Assembly: GCF_013004375.1 (NCBI RefSeq)
Contig: NZ_JABERI010000020.1
Location: forward strand, 34,058 to 98,057
From: Acinetobacter terrae
Lineage (GTDB): Bacteria; Pseudomonadota; Gammaproteobacteria; Pseudomonadales; Moraxellaceae
Length of the DNA stretch: 64,000 bases
Direction of reading: 5' to 3'
The notes under the pieces were generated by a model. That model worked only from the letters and a program-made list of their open reading frames with translations. It was not told the origin of the DNA and did no database searches. The position numbers and the translations under genes were made by a program. Positions 45,781-54,050 of this stretch are shown piece by piece. Each line of letters begins with the position of its first letter. Positions within the stretch are counted from its first letter, which is position 1.

Positions 45781-46990
45781 TCCAACTATCCACCATATCA
45801 GCCCAGTCTTGCATCATTTTTCTTCTATCATTCAGCCATTTTGCATGATCATAGGTTGCCTTAACTTTATCGCCTTTAACATGTGCAAGCTGCAATTCAA
45901 TCCAATTGGAATTATAGTTCGCTTCGTTTAGATCCGTGGATGCTGTGGCCCTAAAGTCGTGCATGGTGATATGACTTAAACCCATATTCCGAAAAGCCTG
46001 ATTCAGTGTTGTAGGCCCAATCATCGTGTCATTATTAACACCAGGGAAAATGTATGGGCTATCAGGGTAGGCGGCAAACTGTGCCTTCAATATATCCACA
46101 ACCTGATCTGACAGGGGCACAATATGAATCCGGTTTTTCTTCATGTTGCGTTTACCGGCAAGAATGTCAGACTTGGAAGCAATTGGAATTGTCCAGGTGC
46201 GAGCCTCAAAGTCAACATACTCCTTTAAGCCTCTGCGAATCTCGACTGTGCGTAGCATTGTATAGATAAGTGCCTTAAGCGCATTCTTAGTACTAATAGA
46301 GCCTGTGTATTTATCAATGCTTGGCATGATCAGCTTACGATCTTTAGAATTAACCGGTTGGGCATTCTCAGTTTCTGGACTATGAATATATCCGCGTAAT
46401 GCATAGGTCGGGTCATTAATCAATCTGTCAGAAATAATTGCATACTGCATGACTTCAGCAATGATTTGTCTGATTGAGATTGCCTTATTCTCACCAGTAC
46501 CTTTTCCTGATTTTAAAACTCGCTTAATTGCACCATCCATAATATTTTTAACATCTACAGAACTCACATCCTTGATTGGCTTATCTCCAATCATCGGGAA
46601 GATATCCACCTCATATGCAAGGTTTCGGACATAAAGCCAATTTTCTGATTTTGCCTTCTTTTTATGGTCGCAATATTCTTTAGCAATCGCTCGGAATGTT
46701 TCTTCTTGAGCCTGCATCGCCTCCAAACGTTCAGCTTTCTTGAGTGCAATTGGATCAATATTTTTAGCAAGCTGCTCCCGGAACTCATTTGTTTTTGTTC
46801 TGGCATACGACAAGCTTATTTCTGGATACTGTCCGATTGTCAGCATTTGCGGCTTATTTAGAAAGCGATAGCGATACCGCCAAAACTTTTTCCCGGTTGG
46901 TCGAACTTCAATACACAATCCAGAATGATCAGCAACACGGTACACTTTTTCTTTAGCCTTCAGCTGTTTGATTTTTAAGTCATTTAACAT
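45773..46990 (-). CDS. int: P4-type tyrosine integrase
   Basis: About 405 residues. The N-terminal DUF4102-type arm domain (GLCIEVRPTGKKFWRYRYRF, then LTIGQYPEISLSYAR) and a C-terminal catalytic domain with the Arg in LRTVEIRRG, the HxxR box HDFRAT, a later His (LAHVKG) and the Tyr in ATYDHAKW. The frame is open upstream to 47062, but the ATG at 46990 gives the usual N-terminus (MLNDLKIKQLK) and leaves the iteron sites outside the gene. It would catalyse insertion into and excision from the SRAP gene. Confidence 0.93.
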   Translation of the reverse strand: MLNDLKIKQLKAKEKVYRVADHSGLCIEVRPTGKKFWRYRYRFLNKPQMLTIGQYPEISLSYARTKTNEFREQLAKNIDPIALKKAERLEAMQAQEETFRAIAKEYCDHKKKAKSENWLYVRNLAYEVDIFPMIGDKPIKDVSSVDVKNIMDGAIKRVLKSGKGTGENKAISIRQIIAEVMQYAIISDRLINDPTYALRGYIHSPETENAQPVNSKDRKLIMPSIDKYTGSISTKNALKALIYTMLRTVEIRRGLKEYVDFEARTWTIPIASKSDILAGKRNMKKNRIHIVPLSDQVVDILKAQFAAYPDSPYIFPGVNNDTMIGPTTLNQAFRNMGLSHITMHDFRATASTDLNEANYNSNWIELQLAHVKGDKVKATYDHAKWLNDRRKMMQDWADMVDSWKE

Positions 46991-46992
46991 GA

Positions 46993-47045
46993 TGTGAGTA
47001 ACGACCATTATGGTATAAAAAGAATTACTCACCATATTACTCACA
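46993..47045. repeat. Three 9 bp iterons next to the integrase start (probable arm sites)
   Basis: Inverted copy TGTGAGTAA at 46993-47001, and direct copies TTACTCACC (47025) and TTACTCACA (47037), 12 bases apart. The direct pair repeats the exact spacing of the pair near attL. The site nearest the gene almost touches the integrase start codon, so integrase may repress its own gene. Confidence 0.65.
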
Positions 47046-47163
47046 AATAAAAGGCATGTCATGTAATGCTAGGTTATATGTGGTAATAATACCAATATAA
47101 TAAAATCAACTAGATAGAAAATAATGAAAGGGAAGGTAATTCAACGTAAGGATGGTGTTGCGT

Positions 47164-47173
47164 ATGGATGCAA
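47164..47173 (+). repeat. Right attachment core (attR)
   Basis: ATGGATGCAA, the same ten bases as at 26447, in the same orientation and reading frame of the interrupted gene. Confidence 0.8.
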
Positions 47174-47388
47174 TTGATCATCCCATGATGAAAGAATTTC
47201 ATGAGCCAGGAAATGTTAAACGCTCAGTGATTGTTATCCCTCACGAGCGTTTAAATGAATGGCTAAGTTGGAAGTCTCCAGATATCCGATCATTTGTAGA
47301 AGGGTTTCCTGAAGATGAATTTGAGTGTTCACATGTACCTAAAGCAAAAATCGAAAAAATAACGCCTCAACTGAATTTTTTCGATTAA
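47164..47388 (+). pseudogene. SRAP protein, C-terminal part displaced by the element
   Basis: From the right core the frame reads M-D-A-I-D-H-P-M-M-K-E-F-H-E-P-G-N and on through RSVIVIPHERLNEWLSW to a normal-looking end (ITPQLNFFD). It is the exact continuation of the fragment at 26012, and contains the His that aligns with the conserved His of SRAP enzymes. An upstream GTG at 47152 could allow translation of this piece, but there is no evidence for it. Confidence 0.88.
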
Positions 47389-47395
47389 GTCTAGC

Positions 47396-47860
47396 TTAAC
47401 GTGCTAAATTTTTGAAAATATGCTTCAGGCTTTCCATCATTTTGTCTATTTGTAATGGGGTCAAGCCATCAAAAGATTGTTCCAAAACCACATTGGTGAG
47501 GTCGTTAATCTTTTGGGTCATTTGTTGCCCTTTTTCTGTTAATAAAACACGGGTAATTCGGGCATCATCTTCACACGAATAAGTGTCTACTAATCCTTCA
47601 TCTTTTAGGCGATAGACAATTTTGGTGGTTGTCGACATTTTAGAAATAATCATTTCAGATAAGTCAGAGACACTTGCATGCGATTTCGACTTTAATGCAA
47701 GTAAAATCCGGCGACGAGAATTGTCTAAACCATATTTTTTTAAGGCATGATCTACGTTTTGTACATGTTGAGCGTGTACTTGGGTAACCCAATAAAATGG
47801 AAAATTATCTAAACTAAAATTTTCGACACAAGGTAAAAATTTACTATATTTTTTTGTCAT
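47396..47860 (-). CDS. MarR-family regulator, copy 1
   Basis: 154 residues with the winged-helix core of MarR (ASVSDLSEMIISKMSTTTKIVYRLKDEGL, here given in part) and the DDARITRVLLTEKGQ wing. It is nearly identical to the protein encoded at 48011-48475, differing at about 15 positions, with changes such as C/S near residue 11. It lies next to attR with its stop near the SRAP end. The ligand and target are unknown. Confidence 0.85.
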   Translation of the reverse strand: MTKKYSKFLPCVENFSLDNFPFYWVTQVHAQHVQNVDHALKKYGLDNSRRRILLALKSKSHASVSDLSEMIISKMSTTTKIVYRLKDEGLVDTYSCEDDARITRVLLTEKGQQMTQKINDLTNVVLEQSFDGLTPLQIDKMMESLKHIFKNLAR

Positions 47861-48010
47861 GGATGTTTCTCCTGTTTTTTAATTGTTGTAATTGTATTTT
47901 ATTATTGTAACGATTTTGTGAAAATTATTGAATAAAATTTATTTAGTAATATGTCGTGTAGGTAAAGCAAAAAGTAACTCCTGATTAAATTTTTTTAAAT
48001 GAAACTTAAA

Positions 48011-48475
48011 TTAGTGCGCTAGATTTTTGAAAATATGTTTAAGGCTTTCCATCATCTTTTCAATTTGTAAGGGGGTTAATCCTTCAAAAGATTGTTCTAA
48101 AACCACATTGGTGAGATCGTTAATCTTCTGGGTCATTTGTTGTCCTTTTTCCGTTAAGACTACACGGGTAATTCGGGCATCATCTTCACATGAGTAAGTA
48201 TCAACTAATCCTTCATCTTTTAAGCGATAAACAATTTTGGTGGTCGTTGACATCTTGGATACGACCATTTCGGAAAGATCCGACACACTTGCATGCGGTT
48301 TTGATTTTAAAGCGAGTAAAATTCGGCGACGAGAATTATCTAAACCATATTTTTTTAGTACGTGATCGACATTCTGAACGTATTGAGCATGTACTTGGGT
48401 AACCCAATAATATGGAAAATTTTCTAAGCTAAAGTTTTCCGGAGAAGGTAAAAATTTACTGTATTTTTTAGTCAT
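48011..48475 (-). CDS. MarR-family regulator, copy 2 (tandem duplicate)
   Basis: 154 residues from the ATG at 48475 after GGGGG; an upstream in-frame TTG at 48484 is open but unlikely because the paralogue begins at the same Met. The two copies share length and nearly all residues, so they arose by tandem duplication. The intergenic 150 bases between them differ from the region upstream of copy 2. Both may bind the same operators. Confidence 0.85.
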   Translation of the reverse strand: MTKKYSKFLPSPENFSLENFPYYWVTQVHAQYVQNVDHVLKKYGLDNSRRRILLALKSKPHASVSDLSEMVVSKMSTTTKIVYRLKDEGLVDTYSCEDDARITRVVLTEKGQQMTQKINDLTNVVLEQSFEGLTPLQIEKMMESLKHIFKNLAH

Positions 48476-48613
48476 GGAAGACAACCCCCTAATTCATTGT
48501 TGTAATTGTAATTTTTCATCGAAAAGCATTCTAATCTAAAGCTATTTTGCTTCGCAATACATATTAAATTATTTTTATTGCTTATTAATATATATTAAGT
48601 TTTTTATAATGCA

Positions 48614-48645
48614 ATAAGGAAACTTATCTTTATAGGTTTCCTTAT
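48614..48645 (-). terminator. Perfect hairpin downstream of the 48657 gene
   Basis: ATAAGGAAAC / GTTTCCTTAT, a perfect 10-base stem with a 12-base loop. It is just past the stop of the minus-strand gene at 48657. The following T run is poor, so termination is likely but not certain. Confidence 0.5.
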
Positions 48646-48656
48646 ACGAATCAAAA

Positions 48657-48974
48657 TTAAGCGTGATCGTTTAGAAGGGACATGGTGTAGCTGTCTTTAT
48701 CTTGATGAAATCCCACAATACTCTGGGCAAACTTCAACACTTCTTCTTGGACTTCAGAATTGTGATAAGGCTCTGAAAATAACATTGCCGTAGGCATGCC
48801 GTGTTGTAAAACGACAGGCATAAGCATTTCAAACTTTTGGTTATTATGCGTGACCACGACCTTAACTTGATACTGATCAAATGATGAATCTAGATTAAGA
48901 TATGCACCTTCATAGCTAGTATTAGCAATCGTTTTCGACGTTTTATTGAAGGTTAATGCTTTTTCATTTGTCAT
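48657..48974 (-). CDS. Hypothetical protein, 105 aa
   Basis: No family recognised. A soluble protein with beta-like strands (YQVKVVVTHNNQKFEMLMPVVL) and a His- and Glu-rich C-terminal helix. An A-rich ribosome-binding region (AGGGATT on the minus strand) precedes the ATG. It stands alone upstream of the MarR pair on the same strand. Confidence 0.65.
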   Translation of the reverse strand: MTNEKALTFNKTSKTIANTSYEGAYLNLDSSFDQYQVKVVVTHNNQKFEMLMPVVLQHGMPTAMLFSEPYHNSEVQEEVLKFAQSIVGFHQDKDSYTMSLLNDHA

Positions 48975-49427
48975 AGCAAATAATCCCTGTAAATTTTTTT
49001 GATTGGATTAGAGACTTGCGCATCTAAGTTTAGCTATCGATTATTTAAGTTAAAAATATCTTGGCTGTTTTTTATTCTAGTGAAAAAAACAGCTTTGGGA
49101 ACTGATCTTTTTAACAAAAAATTTCTGATATTTGGATTGTACGCTTAATAAATTAGTATATTTATCAAGTAAATATTGTAATAAAATTCATAAAAACAAT
49201 AACTTATATTGTTATCTTTTGGTTTTTTTTAAATTTTTAGTGATTGTAACAGTTAGATTTGTTCTATTTCCAAAGAAAAAAATCAGACGAATAGATGAAA
49301 TAAGTCACAAAAATGAGTATGTATTTTGTACAGGTTGGCATTTTTATGCTTGAAAATGAAAAAATCTAATTACAAATTTTATAGTTTGTGCATAATTAAT
49401 TTATCTATTGTTGAACAGGTCACCTCT
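48975..49427. other. AT-rich intergenic region upstream of the TerC-family gene
   Basis: No credible gene. A 73-codon frame at 49132 has a biased composition (Cys, Lys, Phe, Tyr) and no ribosome-binding site, so I reject it. A CATAAT at 49391 may be the -10 for the leader ORF and TerC-type gene; TTACAA lies 15 bases upstream of it. Confidence 0.4.
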
Positions 49428-49496
49428 ATGGATCCGTCGCCGTGCAGGTCTACATTTAATTTTAACCAAATTCATAAAATCGGGGATATAAACTAA
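49428..49496 (+). CDS. 22-codon leader ORF of the TerC-family gene
   Basis: ATG 49428 (AGGT 8 bases upstream) runs to TAA 49494-49496, and that stop overlaps the start of the main gene as TAATG. The peptide begins M-D-P-S-P. An acidic residue followed by proline near the start is the feature of the MgtL leader of enterobacteria, where such peptides destabilise ribosomes at low magnesium and control the following transporter gene. Similarity is limited to this start. The region is markedly more GC-rich than its flanks. Confidence 0.5.
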   Translation: MDPSPCRSTFNFNQIHKIGDIN

Positions 49497-51022
49497 TGGA
49501 GTTTTTATTAGATCCGGGAATTTGGATTGGTTTACTTACCCTTATTGTTTTAGAAATTGTCTTAGGTATTGATAACCTAGTCTTTATTGCCATTTTGGCA
49601 GAAAAACTCCCTCCAGAACAACGTGATAAAGCGCGGGTAGTGGGGCTTTCCCTCGCTTTATTTATGCGCTTGGGCTTATTGTTTGCTATCTCTTGGTTAG
49701 TCACTTTGACCAAACCGCTTATTATGGTCTTTGATTGGACCTTTTCAGGTCGAGATCTTATTCTTTTGTTTGGTGGTTTATTCTTGGTCTATAAAGCTGT
49801 GACCGAACTGCATGAAAAGATTGAAGGCAAACCTGAAGTTAACGTGACTACCAATATTGTTTATGCAAGTTTTGCTGCAGTTGTTGCACAAATTGTGGTG
49901 TTAGATGCGGTATTCTCTTTAGATTCGGTGATTACCGCAATTGGTATGGTCGACAACATCTATGTGATGATGGTGGCAATGATTGTCGCCATGGCTGTAA
50001 TGTTATTGGCCTCTAAATCATTAACTGCTTTTGTAAACCGACACCCGACCGTTGTGATTTTGTGTCTAAGCTTCTTATTATTAATCGGGATTAGCTTGAT
50101 TGCAGAAGGTTTCGGTTTCCATATTCCGAAAGGCTATATCTATTCAGGTATTGGTGTTGCGATTGCAATTGAAGCATTTAACCAATTTGGTCAGCGCAAT
50201 GTAGCCAAACATGAATCTAAAATTCCACTGCGTCATCGTACAGCGGATTCTATCTTGAAATTGATGGGTGGCAAAATGGAGACGGTGGCGAATAGCGCTC
50301 AACACTTTGAAGCTAAAGAAGCGTTTGCCGATGAAGAACGTTATATGATTGGCGGGGTATTAACCCTGGCAGAAAGATCTGTTGCCTCGATCATGACACC
50401 ACGTAGCCAGATTTCTTGGGTGGACATTGAAGATAGTCCTGAACAGATTCGTGAACAGGTATTATCAGTACCGCATAGCTTGTTTCCCGTGTGTCGTGGA
50501 AGTTTGGATAAGGTGATCAGTGTTGTTCGTGCTAAAGAATTGCTTGATGTAATTGATGATGACGAACAACTCAAAGCTTTAATCAAACGCCATCGTCCGA
50601 TCTATATTTTCGCGAAAATGAAAGTGATTGATGCCATTAATACCTTGCGCACATCAAAAGGTTCATTGGTTCTGGTGAGTGATGAATTTGGGAATGTACA
50701 AGGTTTAATTTCTCCGCTCGACGTGTTTGAAGCCATTGCTGGAGAATTCCCTGATGCGGATGAACAGCTCGATTTAGTGAAAATTGATGATCATACATGG
50801 AAAGCATCTGGCATGCTGGATGTGTATCAGCTTGAATTAGAATTGGGCATGATGGATTTAGTCGAAGAAGATGCGGGTTATATCAGTGTTGCAGGTCTAA
50901 TTTTAGAAAAAACGCACGGAGAAGTGATGTTAGGTACCTATCTTGAGTATCATGGCGTTCACTTTGAGGTGACGGAACTGGATGATAATCGAATTAAATC
51001 CGTTTTAATTACGCATCGCTAG
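49496..51022 (+). CDS. TerC-family membrane protein with CBS and CorC/HlyC domains
   Basis: 508 residues. The first 240 hold a TerC domain of about seven helices with the family acids ([15 protein letters not shown] near residue 20, [16 protein letters not shown] near 130). A CBS pair follows ([13 protein letters not shown] near 300, then [20 protein letters not shown]), then a CorC/HlyC-type C-terminal domain ([19 protein letters not shown]). This architecture matches E. coli YoaE/YegH, thought to take part in metal ion (manganese) handling. The function is not established. Confidence 0.88.
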   Translation: MEFLLDPGIWIGLLTLIVLEIVLGIDNLVFIAILAEKLPPEQRDKARVVGLSLALFMRLGLLFAISWLVTLTKPLIMVFDWTFSGRDLILLFGGLFLVYKAVTELHEKIEGKPEVNVTTNIVYASFAAVVAQIVVLDAVFSLDSVITAIGMVDNIYVMMVAMIVAMAVMLLASKSLTAFVNRHPTVVILCLSFLLLIGISLIAEGFGFHIPKGYIYSGIGVAIAIEAFNQFGQRNVAKHESKIPLRHRTADSILKLMGGKMETVANSAQHFEAKEAFADEERYMIGGVLTLAERSVASIMTPRSQISWVDIEDSPEQIREQVLSVPHSLFPVCRGSLDKVISVVRAKELLDVIDDDEQLKALIKRHRPIYIFAKMKVIDAINTLRTSKGSLVLVSDEFGNVQGLISPLDVFEAIAGEFPDADEQLDLVKIDDHTWKASGMLDVYQLELELGMMDLVEEDAGYISVAGLILEKTHGEVMLGTYLEYHGVHFEVTELDDNRIKSVLITHR

Positions 51023-51089
51023 AAGGTAATTAGGGACACTAGAAAAAGATAATGAATATCTCTAATTAGTTTCCTTTTCAAGTACTTTG

Positions 51090-51121
51090 AAAACCCAATA
51101 GACAGGTGCTGTTGGGTTTTT
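51090..51121 (+). terminator. Terminator after the TerC-family gene
   Basis: Nine-base stem AAAACCCAA / TTGGGTTTT with a 13-base loop and trailing T residues. Confidence 0.75.
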
Positions 51122-51283
51122 ATCATTTTGATTTATCTCTAAATGATTAGAAAATAGATGAATTTTGACCTGATTCAGTTAAGATGGAGAGAGCAAGCAA
51201 CTTAATCAGTCCTAAAATAGCTATTTCTAGGGATGTTGAATGTTAATAAAATGATGAATAATAAAAGTATAAAAACAAGGTAA

Positions 51284-52024
51284 ATGGATCTAATGCGTAT
51301 TACGGAAAGGATTGTAGATTTTACAAAACTTGCATCTGAACAGAAACATCGTTTTTTTGAAACAATGCTGGCATTTGATCAGCAAATTTTTCCAAATTCT
51401 ACTGTAGATGAAATTTATGATTTTGTTCATGACGTAGATGCTGTTTCTGTCCAAGTGGTTCATTATTTTCATCAAGATAAACTGATTGGACAAAATATTA
51501 TTGCAATATTGAAGCTTTCTTTAAATGAAAAACCACTTTTTGTGGTGAGTTCCAGGGCGGGTACTTTAGCTGCTTATCGTAAAAGGAATAGAGCCCTAAA
51601 GACTGCCATTCGCATTGCGATCAATTATCGAATTCGACATCCGACGATTCCATTATGGTTTGTACCTACAGTCATACAGCCTAAAATTTACACGAATTTT
51701 GCATCCCGATCGCAGAGTTTCTTTCCTCGTAAAGGAAGGAGTATGCCTCAGGAATATTTACAAGTTTTAGATCTTATACAGCAGCGTAAAAATGATGTGC
51801 AAAAGCGCAGGGAAGATATTTTTGTCCATCCAGCTGTGATGCCGCAAACGACGCCTGCCGACATTCAGCGATTAAGGAATAAAACAACTCCACATATTAA
51901 TTTTTTCATGCAGCATGTGCCTGATTATTTTGATGGTATGGGCTTGTTGTGTGTCTGTAAATTAGATTTAAAAACGATTCTTGAAGCAATATTTAATCTG
52001 TGGTTCGATCGGCATGTGTATTAA
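51284..52024 (+). CDS. Hypothetical protein, 246 aa (GNAT-like pattern possible)
   Basis: No family recognised with confidence. The central part (LIGQNIIAILKLSL, then AAYRKRNRALKTAIRIAINYRI) has the look of an acetyltransferase core with an R-x-x-x-R-A-type stretch, but the match is weak. AAGG lies 7 bases upstream of the ATG at 51284; the ATG at 51293 is an alternative. It is flanked by a terminator upstream and 266 bases without a gene downstream. Confidence 0.6.
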   Translation: MDLMRITERIVDFTKLASEQKHRFFETMLAFDQQIFPNSTVDEIYDFVHDVDAVSVQVVHYFHQDKLIGQNIIAILKLSLNEKPLFVVSSRAGTLAAYRKRNRALKTAIRIAINYRIRHPTIPLWFVPTVIQPKIYTNFASRSQSFFPRKGRSMPQEYLQVLDLIQQRKNDVQKRREDIFVHPAVMPQTTPADIQRLRNKTTPHINFFMQHVPDYFDGMGLLCVCKLDLKTILEAIFNLWFDRHVY

Positions 52025-52290
52025 ATTTAATTGTTCATCAGCTTACTGGAAGAATGTTCTACATTCTAATTTCTGATTTTCTGCAAAAAAGCGTGGGCAA
52101 AAACGCTGACTGATCTTCAAACTAAAGATTCAAGATAAAGATTAAATTTGAGTTTCTATAGCTCAGACTGATATCGCTATAGTTAGTTTTGATAGTTTTT
52201 AAATAATCTCGACATTTTTCTTATAGTTCAATAAAAGCAAATCCAATGATTTGGATATGCACATTTAAGTGAATTGAATAAGGAAATGTA

Positions 52291-54034
52291 ATGTCAAATC
52301 AGCCTTTTGATACGGATGTTGTGGTGATTGGTACAGGTCCGGCAGGTGCAACGACGGCTTTAGCCTTGGCCACTTATGGTATTGCTGTACACCCAGTTTA
52401 ATGGCTTGGCAAATTCTCCACGTGCGCACATTACCAATCAGCGTGCGGTAGAAGTATTGCGTGAATTTGATTTAGAAGAAGAAGCTAAAAGCAGGGCAAC
52501 CCTATGGCAACACATGGGAGAGAGTATGATCACCACCAGTTTGATTGGTGAGGAAATTGCCCGTATCCAGGCGTGGGGAACAGGTGATTTACGTCACGGT
52601 GATTATGTAAAGGGCAGTCCTTCACCTTTATTCGATTTGGTGCAACCAGAAATGGAAGCACTGCTAGTTAAACATGCGGTTGCGCGTGGTGCAAATCTAT
52701 TTTACAACACCGAATATTTGGATCATGAACAAGATGATACGGGCGTTACAGTCTGGTTCTTGGATCGATTGGAAAATCGAAAGTATTCTGTACGTGCCAA
52801 GTATTTGGTGGGTATGGATGGAGCACGATCTAAAATCGTTGAAAAAATCGGTCTTCCAATTGAAGGTCATATGGCGCGTGCTGGGACGACCTATGTCCGT
52901 TTCAAAGCCGACTTAAGCAAGTATGTGCAACATCGCCCAAGTATTTTGCATTGGATAGTCAATCCTGCCGCGGGCTTTGGTGAAATTGGCATGGGCTTGC
53001 TGCGTGCCATTTCTCCATGGAATGACTGGATTGCAGGTTGGGGCTTCGATATTGCACAAAGTGAGCCGCAATATACCCCAGAACAAATCATTCAACGTAT
53101 TCATACCTTTATTGGTACGGACGATGTCGATATTGAAGTTCAAAATGTATCGGCATGGTATGTGAATCAGGCTTTTGCCAAGCATTATTCAGTGGGTGGT
53201 GTTTTCTGCGGCGGGGATGCCGTACATCGTCATCCACCATCGAGTGGTTTAGGTTCAAATACCTGTATTCAAGATGCATTTAACTTGGCATGGAAACTGG
53301 CTTTTGTCATTAAAGATTGGGCGAAGGCAGAGTTATTAACTTCTTATAGTGATGAACGTGTTCCAGTTGGACAGCAAATTGTGGCACGTGCCAATCAATC
53401 TCGGATGGATTATAAGCACCTCAAAGATGTTTTTGGTTTTGACCAAGGTATAGCAACCACACAACAATTGTTAGATCGACTGAATGCACCAACAGCAGAC
53501 GCGGCTGAATTGCGTACTCAGCTGAATCATGCTTTGGAAATTAAAAACTTTGAGTTCAATGCGCAAGGTGTGGAGTTGAATCAGCGTTATCAGTCGGTTG
53601 CTGTGGTTTTAGATGATGAATGTGATGAACAATGGCAAGCTGATCCACAATTGTATTTACAGGCAACCTCTCGCCCGGGAGCGAAAATTCCACATTGCTG
53701 GTTAATTGATGCCAAGAATGGTCAAAAGGTTTCCACACTGGATATTGTGGGGAATGGCAAACTCACCTTGGTGACTGGTTTATCCGGGACTGCGTGGAAA
53801 CAGGCAGCTGATCAATTAGACCTGCTTTATTTGAATGTGGTGACCATCGGACAGGAAGTGAAAGATGTTTACGGTATCTGGCAAAAGACCTGTGAAATTG
53901 CTGAAGCAGGCATGTTGCTGGTTCGTCCGGATGGTTATGTGGCATGGCGCCATCAGGACGCATTGTATGATGATGCAGTCGCTTTGCAGAAATTAACGCA
54001 TGTGCTAGAAAAAATGAATTATAAAATCGCTTAA
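52291..54034 (+). pseudogene. FAD-dependent aromatic monooxygenase (TfdB/phenol hydroxylase-type), frameshifted
   Basis: The start at 52291 (after AAGGA) encodes the FAD motif VVVIGTGPAGATTALALATYGI, given here in part, then runs into a stop at about 52399. The homologous protein continues in the +1 frame from about 52376 (QFNGLANSPRAHITNQRAVEVLR) through the GD motif GGDAVHRHPPSSGLGSNT to a normal C-terminal thioredoxin-like domain. A single small indel near 52390 therefore breaks the gene, or reflects a sequencing error. The rest is intact. The LysR gene at 54051 faces it tail to tail. Confidence 0.85.
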
Positions 54035-54050
54035 TTCAGCTTTTAAAAAG

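Larger units (their letters stand above)
26447..47173. mobile_element. 20.7 kb integrated element: headless tail/lysis prophage-like island (tailocin candidate)
   Basis: Boundaries are set by a 10 bp repeat (ATGGATGCAA) at 26447-26456 and 47164-47173, exactly where a host SRAP gene is interrupted and resumes in sense. Inside are a P4-type integrase next to the right end, an AlpA-like small HTH gene next to the left end, a seven-gene minus-strand operon, and a plus-strand operon with Mu/B3-type tail genes, holin, M15 endolysin and morons. No terminase, portal, capsid, protease, replication gene, transposase or repressor was found. The element thus encodes a non-contractile tail and lysis but no head. 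It may be an F-type tailocin, a tail-encoding satellite or a deleted prophage. Confidence 0.88.

Noticed and set aside
26595..46990. Model in which the minus operon reads through the joined attP into the integrase in the circular form
   Set aside because: Orientation fits, but a hairpin with T run at 26553-26584 lies between, so readthrough is unlikely without antitermination.
26447..47173. Integration into a tRNA gene or Mu-type transposition
   Set aside because: No tRNA at either end and no 5 bp target duplication with transposase genes; the core lies in a protein gene and the element has a tyrosine integrase.
49132..49353. 73-codon plus-strand frame upstream of the TerC-family gene
   Set aside because: No ribosome-binding site, composition dominated by Lys, Phe, Tyr and Cys as in random AT-rich DNA.
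48975..49495. Manganese (yybP-ykoY) riboswitch before the TerC-family gene
   Set aside because: I could not recognise the conserved loops or the paired helices of that riboswitch; a short leader ORF explains the GC-rich stretch better.
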